Position numbers and translations under genes: made by a program
Shown here: piece by piece, positions 1 through 7,756 of the stretch
Position numbering within the stretch: the stretch's first letter is position 1
Layout: each line of letters opens with the position of its first letter
Notes under the pieces: model-generated
What the model was told of the DNA's origin: nothing
Seen by the model: the letters and a program-made list of their open reading frames with translations, nothing else
Database searches by the model: none
NCBI GenBank assembly: GCA_041288195.1
Contig: JBGGME010000353.1
Span: 1 to 14,764 of the forward strand
Source of the DNA: AWTP1-13 sp041288195
GTDB lineage: Bacteria; Pseudomonadota; Alphaproteobacteria; Rhizobiales; Hyphomicrobiaceae
Reading direction: 5' to 3'
DNA: 14,764 bases

Positions 1-161
1 GGCTGCGGGACAGGCGGCTGGATGCGTTGCGGCAGCGTGACGACCACCGCCTCCTGGATGGCCGGCTCGCTCTGTCTGGCGGCCAGCATGTAGGCCGACA
101 GGAATGCGGCCCCCAGCCCGGCTCCCGCCAGGATGACCATATGGCCACCTGCATTGTTCAT
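1..161 (-). CDS. Small single-pass membrane protein, N-terminal part only
   Basis: The frame opens with ATG at 161 and runs off the left edge, so 53 residues are visible. It begins MNNAGGHMVILAGAGLGAAF. Residues about 8-28 form one hydrophobic, glycine/alanine-rich segment suited to an N-terminal membrane anchor. A more polar stretch with Glu, Gln and several prolines follows, which would face the periplasm or cytoplasm depending on orientation. A GGGAG ribosome binding site lies a few bases upstream of the ATG; a second in-frame ATG at codon 8 (base 140) is a weaker alternative. I do not recognise the family and the C-terminal part is missing, so no function is assigned. The neighbour upstream on the same strand is the GFA-family gene, 173 bp away, too far to assume an operon. 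Confidence 0.55.
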   Translation of the reverse strand, partial: MNNAGGHMVILAGAGLGAAFLSAYMLAARQSEPAIQEAVVVTLPQRIQPPVPQ

Positions 162-334
162 CGCGGGCTCCCGGCGTGCCCTCATTTCCCGCCCAAGACC
201 TGCTAGCCCCCAATATGGTCAGCTTTGTGGAAAGGGCTGCAACCCGCCGTCCGGCCTGCCCACGGCACGATCCCCTGGCCGCTTCGAATTCTTCGCCCGG
301 GGCTGGAATAAGTTTGCGCCAGCGCGCCAACAGA

Positions 335-748
335 TCACCCGGGCGCCTGTGGACTCTTGGTCAAGCCGGGCGCCCGATACTTGCCGCCGGCGATCTCGTA
401 GTAGTCCCCGGCACTGTCGCAGAAGATATGGCCCTCGAGAGGAACGCCGAGTTTGCCGTCGATCGAGCCTGCGGCAATCGCCAAGTAGTCGCGCCCGTCG
501 CCTTTCCAGAACAGCACCGAGCCGCATTCCTGGCAGAAGGCCCGCCGCCCCGTCTCGCTCGAGCGGTACCATTTGAGTCCGCGCGCTTCGCTGAGCCTGA
601 AATGCTCATCCTTCACCGCCGTCGACGACATGTAGGTGCCTGTTTGCTTGCGGCATTGATGGCAATGACAGGCGATCACCGAGCTGAGCGGTCCGGTGAT
701 CTCGAATGCGACGGCCCCGCAGAGGCACGAACCGGTTTTGTGAGTCAT
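335..748 (-). CDS. GFA-family (glutathione-dependent formaldehyde-activating enzyme-like) zinc protein
   Basis: This 137-residue protein has the full set of cysteines of the GFA/CENP-V fold. They are CLCG at residues 8-11, CHCHQC at 27-32 and CQECG at 72-76. In the family these ligands bind structural and catalytic zinc. The founding member, Gfa of Paracoccus, was described as speeding condensation of formaldehyde with glutathione, but most homologues have no tested substrate. The length is normal for a single-domain member. The ATG at 748 sits just before the first cysteine motif, as usual, with a GAAGGA/GAGG purine stretch upstream. It is transcribed alone, divergently from the phosphatase gene across about 250 bp. 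The family call is secure; a role in formaldehyde metabolism is only a family-level guess, since no methylotrophy gene is nearby. Confidence 0.88.
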   Translation of the reverse strand: MTHKTGSCLCGAVAFEITGPLSSVIACHCHQCRKQTGTYMSSTAVKDEHFRLSEARGLKWYRSSETGRRAFCQECGSVLFWKGDGRDYLAIAAGSIDGKLGVPLEGHIFCDSAGDYYEIAGGKYRAPGLTKSPQAPG

Positions 749-941
749 GGCCTCGATCCTTCTCTATTGCTTCGGCGAGCGCCGCGACATGTTCGAGTCG
801 CGTCCCGCAGCCGCCAAGGCTGATCCGATGGCGCGCCGGTTGGCAACGGCACGCCCCAGTTCCGCGATCTCGCACCGGTGTCCGCTTGGATTGCGACCTA
901 CCCTACTCTGCGCCCAATCCGGCACAAAGACGCCGGCGCGC

Positions 942-970
942 TTCCCAGCGCGCCAATCCGTCGTTACAAT
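942..970 (+). promoter_or_regulatory. Possible promoter of the phosphatase/STAS/HATPase operon
   Basis: A TACAAT hexamer (965-970) lies 17 bp after TTCCCA (942-947), which matches four of six -35 bases. Transcription would start near 977, leaving a short leader before the GTG start at 999. The call is by eye only, and the -35 half is weak. Confidence 0.3.
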
Positions 971-978
971 TTTGTGAC
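963..978. promoter_or_regulatory. Inverted repeat overlapping the putative -10, possible operator
   Basis: GTTACAA (963-969) and TTGTGAC (972-978) form a near-perfect inverted repeat, with one mismatch and a TT centre. It overlaps the candidate -10 hexamer of the downstream operon. I cannot match it to a named regulator. Confidence 0.25.
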
Positions 979-998
979 GCCCCGGGGAAGCGATCGTC

Positions 999-2105
999 GT
1001 GACGACACAATCCACCAGAGCCATCAGGCTGGACCGCACGACGGAGGCGGTCGAGGCGCGTCACTTCCTCATCCTGACGGAGCCGAGCGGGGCCAGGCGC
1101 TGGCTCGTCGTCGGACAGGCGGCGTTGACGATCGGTCGCTCGGAGCCGGCCGACATCGTGGTCGCCGACGATGTGATCTCCCGCGTGCACTGCAGGATAG
1201 AGCCCCACGGCGACAGTCTGCAGGTGACGGACCTCGGCTCGACCAACGGCACGTTCGTCGATGGCCGTCGCATCGCCGACCCGACGCCGCTCAAGAGCGG
1301 CACCCAGTTTCACCTCGGCGATCGAGCCTTCGGCTACGAGCGGCGCCTGCGTGGCGAGCAGGAGGACGCCGAGACGCTCGAGAGGGATCTGGAGTCCGCC
1401 AGCCGCTACGTGCAGATGCTGCTGCCCCAACCCGTCGGAGATGGACCGGTACGCGCCGCCTGGCACTTCGTGCCCTGCGCACGGGTCGGCGGCGACGCGT
1501 TCGGCTACGGCCCCATCGACGCGGGCACGTGGGGCGGTTTCATCCTCGACGTCACCGGACATGGTGCAGCCGCGGCGCTGCATGCCGTTTCCATCCTGAA
1601 CCTGATCGGCCGGAAGGCCCTGCCTGGCGCAGACCCGCGCAACCCCGCCGCTGTGGTTGCCGCGCTCAACGACATGTTCCCGGCCGACAGCGCCGAGCTT
1701 CCGCTGTTTTCCATGTGGGCCTTCTCCTACGACATCGCGGCGAGGAGGCTCAGGTACTGCTCGGCCGGCCATCACCCCGCTATCCTCGTGGCGCCCCCGG
1801 ATCGCCAGCCCAAGCCCCTCAACACGGCCAATCCGCTGGTGGGAATGATTGCCGGTCGCGCCTTTGCCGCCGACGAGATCGTGTTGCCGCCGGCCGCGAC
1901 GCTCTATCTCTTCAGCGACGGCGTCTTCGAGATCGAGACCGCCGACAACCGCCAGCTCGCTCTGCAGGACTTCATCCCCATGATTGCGAAGGGCGCGGGG
2001 CCCTCGCGGAGCGAGCCCCAGCGGCTCTATCGCGAGGTTCGGGCGCTGGCCAGGCAAGGGCCCCTGGCGGATGATCTCTGCATCGTTACGCTCGAGTTTC
2101 CATGA
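999..2105 (+). CDS. FHA domain - SpoIIE/PP2C-type protein serine phosphatase (RsbU-like)
   Basis: This 368-residue protein has two domains. Residues about 22-115 are an FHA domain, a phosphothreonine-binding module, with the hallmark GRS (46-48), SRVH (61-64) and STNGT (81-85). A short, probably helical linker (about 118-142) leads to a SpoIIE-type PP2C phosphatase at about 150-368. Its metal-binding acidic residues are all in place: D166 in GGDAFGY, D184 in DVTGHG, D307 in FSDG and D358/D359 near the C-terminus. Phosphatases of this class activate partner-switching systems by dephosphorylating a STAS protein, and a STAS gene follows at once. The FHA domain suggests control by threonine phosphorylation, but no kinase of that kind is in the window. 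The start is GTG at 999, chosen for the GGGGAAG ribosome binding site eight bases upstream. No membrane segment is seen, so the protein is cytoplasmic. Confidence 0.88.
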   Translation: MTTQSTRAIRLDRTTEAVEARHFLILTEPSGARRWLVVGQAALTIGRSEPADIVVADDVISRVHCRIEPHGDSLQVTDLGSTNGTFVDGRRIADPTPLKSGTQFHLGDRAFGYERRLRGEQEDAETLERDLESASRYVQMLLPQPVGDGPVRAAWHFVPCARVGGDAFGYGPIDAGTWGGFILDVTGHGAAAALHAVSILNLIGRKALPGADPRNPAAVVAALNDMFPADSAELPLFSMWAFSYDIAARRLRYCSAGHHPAILVAPPDRQPKPLNTANPLVGMIAGRAFAADEIVLPPAATLYLFSDGVFEIETADNRQLALQDFIPMIAKGAGPSRSEPQRLYREVRALARQGPLADDLCIVTLEFP

Positions 2106-2189
2106 GCGGTCGTGCGCCGCCGATGCACGCTGGCTCGTGCCCGGGAAACGACGCGAAGCTGGATGACGTGGGTGATTGGAGAGCAGCAG

Positions 2190-2534
2190 ATGCAATACAA
2201 GATCGTTGACGGGCCGGCCGAGACGGCGATCGTCGTGCTCGACGGCAAGCTCGACTACTCGGCTGCGGGCCAGATCGAGATGCCGATGTCGGTGCTCGCC
2301 GGCAGCAAGAAGGGTTTGATCATCGACCTTTCCGCGCTGACATTCCTGGCCTCTATCGGCATCCGTCATTTGGTGACGGCCGCCAAGGCCATTCAGCGCA
2401 AGGGCGGCCGCATCGTGCTGCTGCGGCCCACGGCGTCGATAGCCGAGGTTCTCGCCACCTCGGGCGTGACGGAGCTGATACCGGTCGTTCAGTCCGACAT
2501 CGAAGCCCGCACCGCGATCGGCCTGGCAGGCTGA
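2190..2534 (+). CDS. STAS-domain anti-anti-sigma-factor-like protein (RsbV/SpoIIAA-like)
   Basis: The protein is 114 residues and a single STAS domain, the usual size for an anti-sigma-factor antagonist. In this family an unphosphorylated serine lets the protein bind and neutralise the HATPase anti-sigma partner; phosphorylation by that partner releases it, and the PP2C phosphatase resets it. The likely phosphosite is Ser55 in FLASIGIRHL. The residue before it is Ala rather than the Asp of B. subtilis SpoIIAA, a variation I have seen in other bacterial STAS proteins. The frame is open further upstream to 2112, but ATG 2190 is preferred: a TTGGAGAG ribosome binding site lies about eight bases before it, and the domain begins directly after it. 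It follows the phosphatase by 84 bp and precedes the HATPase gene by 4 bp. Confidence 0.87.
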   Translation: MQYKIVDGPAETAIVVLDGKLDYSAAGQIEMPMSVLAGSKKGLIIDLSALTFLASIGIRHLVTAAKAIQRKGGRIVLLRPTASIAEVLATSGVTELIPVVQSDIEARTAIGLAG

Positions 2535-2538
2535 GCAC

Positions 2539-2961
2539 GTGCCTGTGACCGCGCACGTTGCGCGAGAGTTCCCGGCGGGGCCTGACGCCATCGCCGCTGC
2601 CGACGATTTCCTCGGCGATTTCGGCAAGACAAACTCCATCCCGGAGCGGGTGCTTTTCCGTGCCCGGGTTTGCGTGGCCGAGCTGATGGCGAACGCGCTG
2701 GAGCATGGGCAGGCATCTCCCGACGCCGACTGCTTCACCATCAGCGCGGAGTGGAACGGCTGCTCGACGCTCGACGTCGAATTCACTGACACGACGGCGC
2801 CCTTCGATCCGACACGCCATGAAGGCGTACCCGACAGCGCCCCCTACAGCGGTAGCGATGGAGGCCGCGGCTTGCGCCTGATGCGCGGCCTTGCCTCCGG
2901 CAGTCGGTACCGCCACGACGGGGAAAGAAACCGCGTCGGCCTCCGGTTCCTGGTGCAGTAG
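2539..2961 (+). CDS. RsbW-like ATP-binding protein (HATPase_c_2, anti-sigma serine kinase type)
   Basis: The 140 residues form one GHKL ATPase domain of the anti-sigma kinase class. The N box is ELMANALEHG (48-57, with E48 and N52), the second motif is DTTAPFDP (84-91), and the ATP-lid glycines are GGRGL (108-112). Relatives bind a sigma factor or another output protein and phosphorylate the partner STAS protein on serine. The DxG glycine of the second motif is replaced by Thr, which should be kept in mind before assuming full kinase activity. The start is GTG at 2539, four bases after the STAS stop; a second in-frame GTG at 2545 is possible. The tight spacing implies translational coupling and matched amounts of both partners. 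No sigma factor gene lies beside it, so the target is unknown. Confidence 0.85.
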   Translation: MPVTAHVAREFPAGPDAIAAADDFLGDFGKTNSIPERVLFRARVCVAELMANALEHGQASPDADCFTISAEWNGCSTLDVEFTDTTAPFDPTRHEGVPDSAPYSGSDGGRGLRLMRGLASGSRYRHDGERNRVGLRFLVQ

Positions 2962-2980
2962 GCCGCGCCGATGACGGCCT
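2960..2980. terminator. Small hairpin in the convergent gap, weak terminator candidate
   Basis: AGGCCG (2960-2965) can pair with CGGCCT (2975-2980) around a nine-base loop, between the stop codons of the HATPase gene and purF. No T-run follows on either strand, so a role in termination is doubtful. Confidence 0.22.
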
Positions 2981-2993
2981 GCAAGGTGCGCGG

Positions 2994-4481
2994 CTAGCGC
3001 ACCTCGGACAGGAACGACAGCTGCCCCGAGTAGACAGGCCCGTCCTGGTCGACGAGCTCGGTGGGGTAGTCGCCGGTGAAGCAGTGGTCGGTGAACTGCG
3101 GCGTGACCGCATCGCGCTTCTCGTAGCCGAGCGCGCGGTAGATGCCGTCGACCGACAGGAACGCCAGGCTGGTGGCGCCGATGAACTCGCGCATCTCCTC
3201 GACCGACATGTTGGCGGCGAGCAGCTCCGTGGGGCGCGGCGTGTCGATGCCGTAGAAGTCGGGATGCGTGATGGGCGGGCTCGACACGCGCAGATGCACC
3301 TCGCGCGCGCCCGCCTCGAACATCATCTGCACGATCTTCCGCGAGGTGGTGCCGCGCACCACGCTGTCGTCGAGCAGCACGATCCTGTTGCCGCGCACGG
3401 CACCCGCATTGGCGGAGTGCTTGAGCTTGACGCCGAGCTGGCGGATGCGCTGCTCGGGCTCGATGAAGGTGCGGCCCACGTAGTGGTTGCGGATGATGCC
3501 GAGCTCGAAGGGGATGCCGCTCTCCTGGGCGTAGCCGATGGCAGCGGGCACCCCTGAGTCGGGGATCGGCACGATCGCATCGGCCTTGGCCGGCGCCTCG
3601 CGCGCGAGCTGCTCGCCCATGCGTTTGCGCAGGTCGTAGACGTTGCGGCCGCCGACGATCGAGTCGGGCCGGGCGAAGTAGATGTACTCGAAGATGCAGG
3701 GGCGTGCGGTGCGCCGCGGGAACGGACGGTGGCTCTCGATGCCGTCCGCCGTGATGGTGACGATCTCGCCGTTCTCGATCTCGCGAACGAACTCGGCGCC
3801 GACGATGTCGAGCGCGCAGGTCTCCGAGGCCAGCACGTAGGTCTTGCCGAGCCGGCCCAGCATCAGCGGGCGGATGCCGATCGGGTCGCGGGCGCCGATC
3901 AGCATGTCGTTGGTGAGGCAGACCAGCGCATAGGCGCCCTGGATCTGCCTCAGCGCCTCCACGAACCGCTCGACGATGCGCCGACGCTGCGAGCGCGCCA
4001 TCAGGTGCAGGATGACCTCGGTGTCGGAGGTCGACTGGCAGATGGCGCCGTTGGAGATGAGCTCGCGCCGCAGCGTCAGCGCGTTGGTGAGGTTGCCGTT
4101 GTGGGCAAGCGCGAAGCCGCCGGTGTCGAGGTCGGCAAACAGCGGCTGCACGTTGCGCAGGATGGTGTCGCCGGTTGTGGAATAGCGGTTGTGGCCGAGC
4201 GCGACGTGGCCCTTGAGGCGCCCGATCACGTCGGCCTTGTTGAAGTTGTCGCCGACGAGCCCGAGCCTCCGCTCGGAGTGGAAGTGGGCGCCGTCGTAGG
4301 TGACGATGCCGGCGGCCTCCTGGCCGCGATGCTGCAGGGCGTGCAGGCCGAGCGCGGTCAGGGCCGCCGCGTCCTCGTGGCCGAACACGCCGAACACCCC
4401 GCACTCCTCTCGGAGCGTGTCGCCGCCGCGCCAAAGGCCCGATTCGTCCCGGGCCATGTCCTGGTTGGGAGCAATCGTCAT
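2994..4481 (-). CDS. purF: Amidophosphoribosyltransferase (glutamine PRPP amidotransferase)
   Basis: PurF catalyses the first committed step of purine synthesis, turning PRPP and glutamine into phosphoribosylamine. The 495 residues show an N-terminal Ntn glutaminase domain whose nucleophile would be Cys27 in ECGVFGVFG, exposed after removal of a 26-residue propeptide. HNRYSTTG (97-104) and HNGNLTN (127-133) follow in the same domain. The phosphoribosyltransferase half has PIPDSG (305-310) and the PRPP loop LLDDSVVRGTT (369-379). The frame stays open to 4589, but ATG 4481 is chosen because AGAGG lies just upstream and it gives the usual propeptide length. Of the Cys ligands that hold a 4Fe-4S cluster in the B. 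subtilis enzyme, only the one in PCIFEYIYF and one near the C-terminus remain; the AHPC position is Asp (THPD). This enzyme is therefore probably cluster-free. It is the last gene of the dnaB-alr-radA-cvpA-purF run. Confidence 0.96.
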   Translation of the reverse strand: MTIAPNQDMARDESGLWRGGDTLREECGVFGVFGHEDAAALTALGLHALQHRGQEAAGIVTYDGAHFHSERRLGLVGDNFNKADVIGRLKGHVALGHNRYSTTGDTILRNVQPLFADLDTGGFALAHNGNLTNALTLRRELISNGAICQSTSDTEVILHLMARSQRRRIVERFVEALRQIQGAYALVCLTNDMLIGARDPIGIRPLMLGRLGKTYVLASETCALDIVGAEFVREIENGEIVTITADGIESHRPFPRRTARPCIFEYIYFARPDSIVGGRNVYDLRKRMGEQLAREAPAKADAIVPIPDSGVPAAIGYAQESGIPFELGIIRNHYVGRTFIEPEQRIRQLGVKLKHSANAGAVRGNRIVLLDDSVVRGTTSRKIVQMMFEAGAREVHLRVSSPPITHPDFYGIDTPRPTELLAANMSVEEMREFIGATSLAFLSVDGIYRALGYEKRDAVTPQFTDHCFTGDYPTELVDQDGPVYSGQLSFLSEVR

Positions 4482-4533
4482 GACGGCCTCTCGATCCGGC
4501 GCGGCTTCAGCGCACCCGGGGCCGCCGCTGCAC

Positions 4534-5169
4534 TCACGAGCGTTGGGCCGGGCGAGCAGGATATAGGACAACTCGCACGCGCTTGCCACCGGCCCCTGTC
4601 ACGGGCCTGTTATGATCGTGAAGAATGAAGCCCTGCTGTTGCTCGGGCTGCCCCATCAGCGAGGGCGGCACCATCCGCTGCAGCATGATTTTCAGCGAAT
4701 CGCCCGTCGACTTGATCCAGGGACGCGACATGGCATCGCGAACCCAGGGGTATTGCTGCTCCGGCTTGTCCACGAACGATTCGTAGAACATGAACGGGAT
4801 CACCACCAACACGAACCCCCGCGCCAGGCCGAACAGCAAGCCGAGGATGCGGTCGATGGCGCCTACCCGGCTGTCGAGCACGGTGTCGGAGATGCGTGCC
4901 GTGATCAGGTGAACGATGATCAACACGATCAGGAAGATGATCCCACCAATGGCGACCTGAGCCACCAGGACCGGGGCGTGGAACTGGTCGGCGATGCCGC
5001 GCGCCTCCTCCTTGTACTTGAGGACGAAGAACACGCAGGCGCCCGCTGCCGCCACCCAGGACAGGATCGACAGCACCTCGCGCGTGAGCCCCCGGTACAT
5101 CGCCACGATCCCCGACAGCACGAGGATGGCGAGGAGCGCGACGTCCAGATAGGAAAACCCACCGATCAT
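4534..5169 (-). CDS. cvpA: CvpA family integral membrane protein
   Basis: This 211-residue protein has four hydrophobic segments, at about 7-25, 33-50, 66-91 and 105-129, and a polar, proline-rich C-terminal tail. The family signature around the last helix is present as RVGAIDRILGLLFGLARGF. CvpA was first described in E. coli as needed for colicin V production and sits directly upstream of purF there, as it does here. Its biochemical role is still unclear; envelope homeostasis and bile or stress tolerance have been reported for enteric homologues. The ATG at 5169 precedes the first helix by a few residues, with AAGG about ten bases upstream. It lies 44 bp after radA and 52 bp before purF, so co-transcription is likely. 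Confidence 0.92.
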   Translation of the reverse strand: MIGGFSYLDVALLAILVLSGIVAMYRGLTREVLSILSWVAAAGACVFFVLKYKEEARGIADQFHAPVLVAQVAIGGIIFLIVLIIVHLITARISDTVLDSRVGAIDRILGLLFGLARGFVLVVIPFMFYESFVDKPEQQYPWVRDAMSRPWIKSTGDSLKIMLQRMVPPSLMGQPEQQQGFILHDHNRPVTGAGGKRVRVVLYPARPAQRS

Positions 5170-5213
5170 GGCTCAGACCTTCGCAGCTGCCTTTGCGGTC
5201 GCGGACTCGCCCA

Positions 5214-6584
5214 TCATAGCCCAAGCGCCTCCGTCAGGCCCATGACATGGGCGACACGGGTCAAGGAGAGTTTGAGTCCGCCCGGGTCGAGCTCCCCGGC
5301 AGCCGGCAGGAGCACCTGCTTGAAGCCCAGTTTCTGGGCTTCCTTGAGGCGGGCGAGCATATGCCCGGCTGGCCGCACCGCACCCGACAGGCTGACCTCG
5401 CCGAAATAGACCCGGTCCGGCGGCAAAGCGACGTTGGAGATCGAGGAGACCAGCGCCGCCGCAGCCGCCAGATCCGCGGCGGGTTCGGTGATCTTCAGGC
5501 CGCCGGCGACATTGAGGTAGACGTCGTGCTGGGCAAACGAGATACCGCAGCGGGCGTCGATGACGGCGAGCAGCATCGAGAGCCGGTTCGTGTCCCAGCC
5601 CACCACGGCCCGCCGCGGCGTCCCCAGCCCTGATGGCACCACCAGGGCCTGGATCTCCACCAGGATCGGCCGCGTCCCCTCCACGCCCGCAAACACCGCC
5701 GAGCCAGGCGTCGAGGCGACCCGGTCGCCCAGGAACAGCTCGGAGGGGTTGGCGACCTCGCGCAGTCCCTCCGCCGCCATCTCGAACACGCCGATCTCGT
5801 CGGTCGCCCCGAACCGGTTCTTGGCCGCCCGCAGGATGCGGAACACATGGCCGCGGTCGCCCTCGAAATAAAGCACGGTGTCGACCATGTGCTCGATCAC
5901 CTTGGGGCCGGCGATCTGCCCGTCCTTGGTGACGTGGCCGACGAGTACGAGGGCCACGCCCTCGGCCTTGGCGTACCGCACGAGCGACTGCGTGGCGGCC
6001 CGCACCTGGCTGACCGTCCCCGGTGCCGCATCGAGCGCATCGGCCCACAGCGTCTGGATCGAGTCGACGACGACCAGATCGACGCGCGGCCCCTCGGCCA
6101 GCGTTGCCAGGATGTTGGCGATGTTGGTCTCCGCCGCCAGCGCCAGCGGCGCTTGGCTCAAGCCCAGCCGCTCCGCTCTCAGCCGCACCTGCTGCGCCGC
6201 CTCCTCGCCCGAGAAGTAGACGGCGCGGCGGCCGGCCTTGGCGAAGGACGCCGCCAGCTGCAGCAGCAGCGTCGATTTGCCGATGCCGGGCTCCCCGCCG
6301 ATCAGCAATGCCGAGCCCGGCACGATGCCGCCGCCGGTAACGCGATCGAGCTCGGCAAGCCCTGTTGGCAGGCGCGCGATGGTGTCGGCGGTCCTGACCA
6401 GCGTCTCGAGCGCGACCACGCGGCCCTTCGAGCTGCGCGTCAGTCCCGAGCCGGGCGTCGCCGCGACATCGGCCTCCTCGATCATCGTGTTCCACTCGCC
6501 GCAGGCCGCGCACTTGCCGGCCCAGCGCGGGGCCACCGCACCGCAGTTCTGGCACACGAACTGGCTCTTGGCGGGTCTTGCCAT
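5214..6584 (-). CDS. radA: DNA repair protein RadA (Sms)
   Basis: RadA is a DnaB-like hexameric ATPase that helps branch migration and processing of recombination intermediates alongside RecA. All expected parts are visible in the 456 residues. There is a four-cysteine zinc finger (C11, C14, C25, C28), a Walker A GGEPGIGKST (96-105), a Walker B VVVDSIQT (171-178) and the RadA-specific KNRFG motif (255-259). The C-terminal part from about 280 is the Lon-protease-like domain, which in this family lacks protease activity and acts as a scaffold. Length is typical. The start ATG 6584 gives the standard N-terminus just before the zinc finger and lies only five bases after the alr stop codon, suggesting translational coupling. 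Confidence 0.96.
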   Translation of the reverse strand: MARPAKSQFVCQNCGAVAPRWAGKCAACGEWNTMIEEADVAATPGSGLTRSSKGRVVALETLVRTADTIARLPTGLAELDRVTGGGIVPGSALLIGGEPGIGKSTLLLQLAASFAKAGRRAVYFSGEEAAQQVRLRAERLGLSQAPLALAAETNIANILATLAEGPRVDLVVVDSIQTLWADALDAAPGTVSQVRAATQSLVRYAKAEGVALVLVGHVTKDGQIAGPKVIEHMVDTVLYFEGDRGHVFRILRAAKNRFGATDEIGVFEMAAEGLREVANPSELFLGDRVASTPGSAVFAGVEGTRPILVEIQALVVPSGLGTPRRAVVGWDTNRLSMLLAVIDARCGISFAQHDVYLNVAGGLKITEPAADLAAAAALVSSISNVALPPDRVYFGEVSLSGAVRPAGHMLARLKEAQKLGFKQVLLPAAGELDPGGLKLSLTRVAHVMGLTEALGL

Positions 6585-6589
6585 TGCGT

Positions 6590-7756
6590 TCAGGCCCCCG
6601 CGCCTTCGTACACGCGATAGACGCGCTGGCCGAGCCGCGTAAGCAGCTCGTAGCCGATGGTGCCGGCCCGGTCGGTCAGGTCGTCGACGGTGACGCGGCC
6701 CCCCATCACCTCCACCCAGGCGCCGCGCCGCGCCAGCTCCTCGGGCACGCTCGTCACGTCCGCGGTGATGAAATCCATGGACACGCGGCCGACGATCGGC
6801 ACGGGGTAGTCGCCGACGTAGCCGACGGGTCCCGCCTCTCCGCTCGCCACGCTCAGGGCCCGCAGGAAACCGTCGGCATAACCCACGCCCAGCGTGGCGA
6901 TGCGCGCGGGCGTCGTGACCTTGTAGGTGGCGCCATAGCCGACGCTCTCGCCGGGGCCGACGTCGCGCACCTGCAGGATGCGGGCGGCGAGCCGCACCAC
7001 CGTCTGCATGGGATTGTCCTTGCCCTCGTGCGCGCGGCCGCCGTAAAGCGCGATGCCCGGCCGCACCAGGTCGAAATGGTAGCGCGGCCCCAGGAACAGC
7101 CCGCCGGAGTTGGCAAGGCTCGCCGGCGCCGGCGGCAGCTTGGCGCGCAGCGCCTCGAAGCGCACGCGCTGCCGCTCGTTCATGGGATCATCAGGATGGT
7201 CGGCGCAGGCGAGGTGGCTCATCACCAGCGTCGTCTCGAAGGCCGACAGCAGCTCCGGCGCCGCCGCCAGCTGCTCGACCTCGCGCTCGGGCATGCCGAG
7301 CCGGTTGAGCCCCGTGTCGATGTGGATGCCGGCCGCGAGCCGATGTCCGCGCGCGCGGCAGTAGGCGGCCCAGTCGCGCACCTCGGGCAGGCTGGAGAGC
7401 ACCGGGCGCAGGTCGAAGCCCGCATAGTGGGCCTCCGCACCGGGCAGCAGGCCGTCGAGCACGTAGATGGTGGCGCCGGGCTGCACCTCGCGCGCCGCCC
7501 TGCCTTCGCCGACGCTTGCCACGAAGAAGGTCTTGCAGCCCTCGTTGGTGAGCGCGCGCGCGATCGGCGCCAGCCCGAGCCCGTACGCATCGGCCTTGAT
7601 CACGCCCGCGCACTCGGCCCGGCCCGAGGCCTGGTTCAGCCTCGCCCAGTTGGCCCGCAACGCCATAAGGTCGACGGTCAGGATGGCGCGCGCGGAGGAG
7701 GGGATCGGCGCCTTGGGGCGGGCCGAGACGAAGCCGGCGCTGCCGCTCGCGCTCAC
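6590..7756 (-). CDS. alr: Alanine racemase
   Basis: Alr is the PLP enzyme that interconverts L- and D-alanine, supplying D-Ala for peptidoglycan. In the 388 residues the PLP-binding lysine is K54 in VIKADAYGLG. The catalytic tyrosine of the other face is Y274 in SVGYGATY, and the arginine that contacts the cofactor ring nitrogen is R232 in LVRPGIALYG. The TIM-barrel N-domain and beta-rich C-domain have normal lengths. The start is GTG at 7756, whose bases overlap the TGA stop of dnaB as GTGA; a GGAG element lies eight bases upstream inside dnaB. The first 22 residues are a poorly conserved leader with no signal peptide, so a cytoplasmic, biosynthetic enzyme is expected. Confidence 0.95.
   Translation of the reverse strand: MSASGSAGFVSARPKAPIPSSARAILTVDLMALRANWARLNQASGRAECAGVIKADAYGLGLAPIARALTNEGCKTFFVASVGEGRAAREVQPGATIYVLDGLLPGAEAHYAGFDLRPVLSSLPEVRDWAAYCRARGHRLAAGIHIDTGLNRLGMPEREVEQLAAAPELLSAFETTLVMSHLACADHPDDPMNERQRVRFEALRAKLPPAPASLANSGGLFLGPRYHFDLVRPGIALYGGRAHEGKDNPMQTVVRLAARILQVRDVGPGESVGYGATYKVTTPARIATLGVGYADGFLRALSVASGEAGPVGYVGDYPVPIVGRVSMDFITADVTSVPEELARRGAWVEVMGGRVTVDDLTDRAGTIGYELLTRLGQRVYRVYEGAGA

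Noticed and set aside
903..2792. Long minus-strand open frame opposite the phosphatase and STAS genes
   Set aside because: It has Arg/Gly/Ala/His-rich low-complexity translation and no domain motif. The plus strand shows clear FHA, SpoIIE and STAS motifs, so this is a GC-rich antisense shadow.
2353..4434. 693-codon minus-strand open frame overlapping purF in another frame and running into the switch genes
   Set aside because: The translation is Arg/Ala-rich with no recognisable domain, while the purF frame is unmistakable. It is a shadow frame.
4482..4589. Upstream extension of purF by 36 codons
   Set aside because: It would overlap the end of cvpA and add residues unlike PurF. ATG 4481 has AGAGG upstream and gives the expected propeptide.
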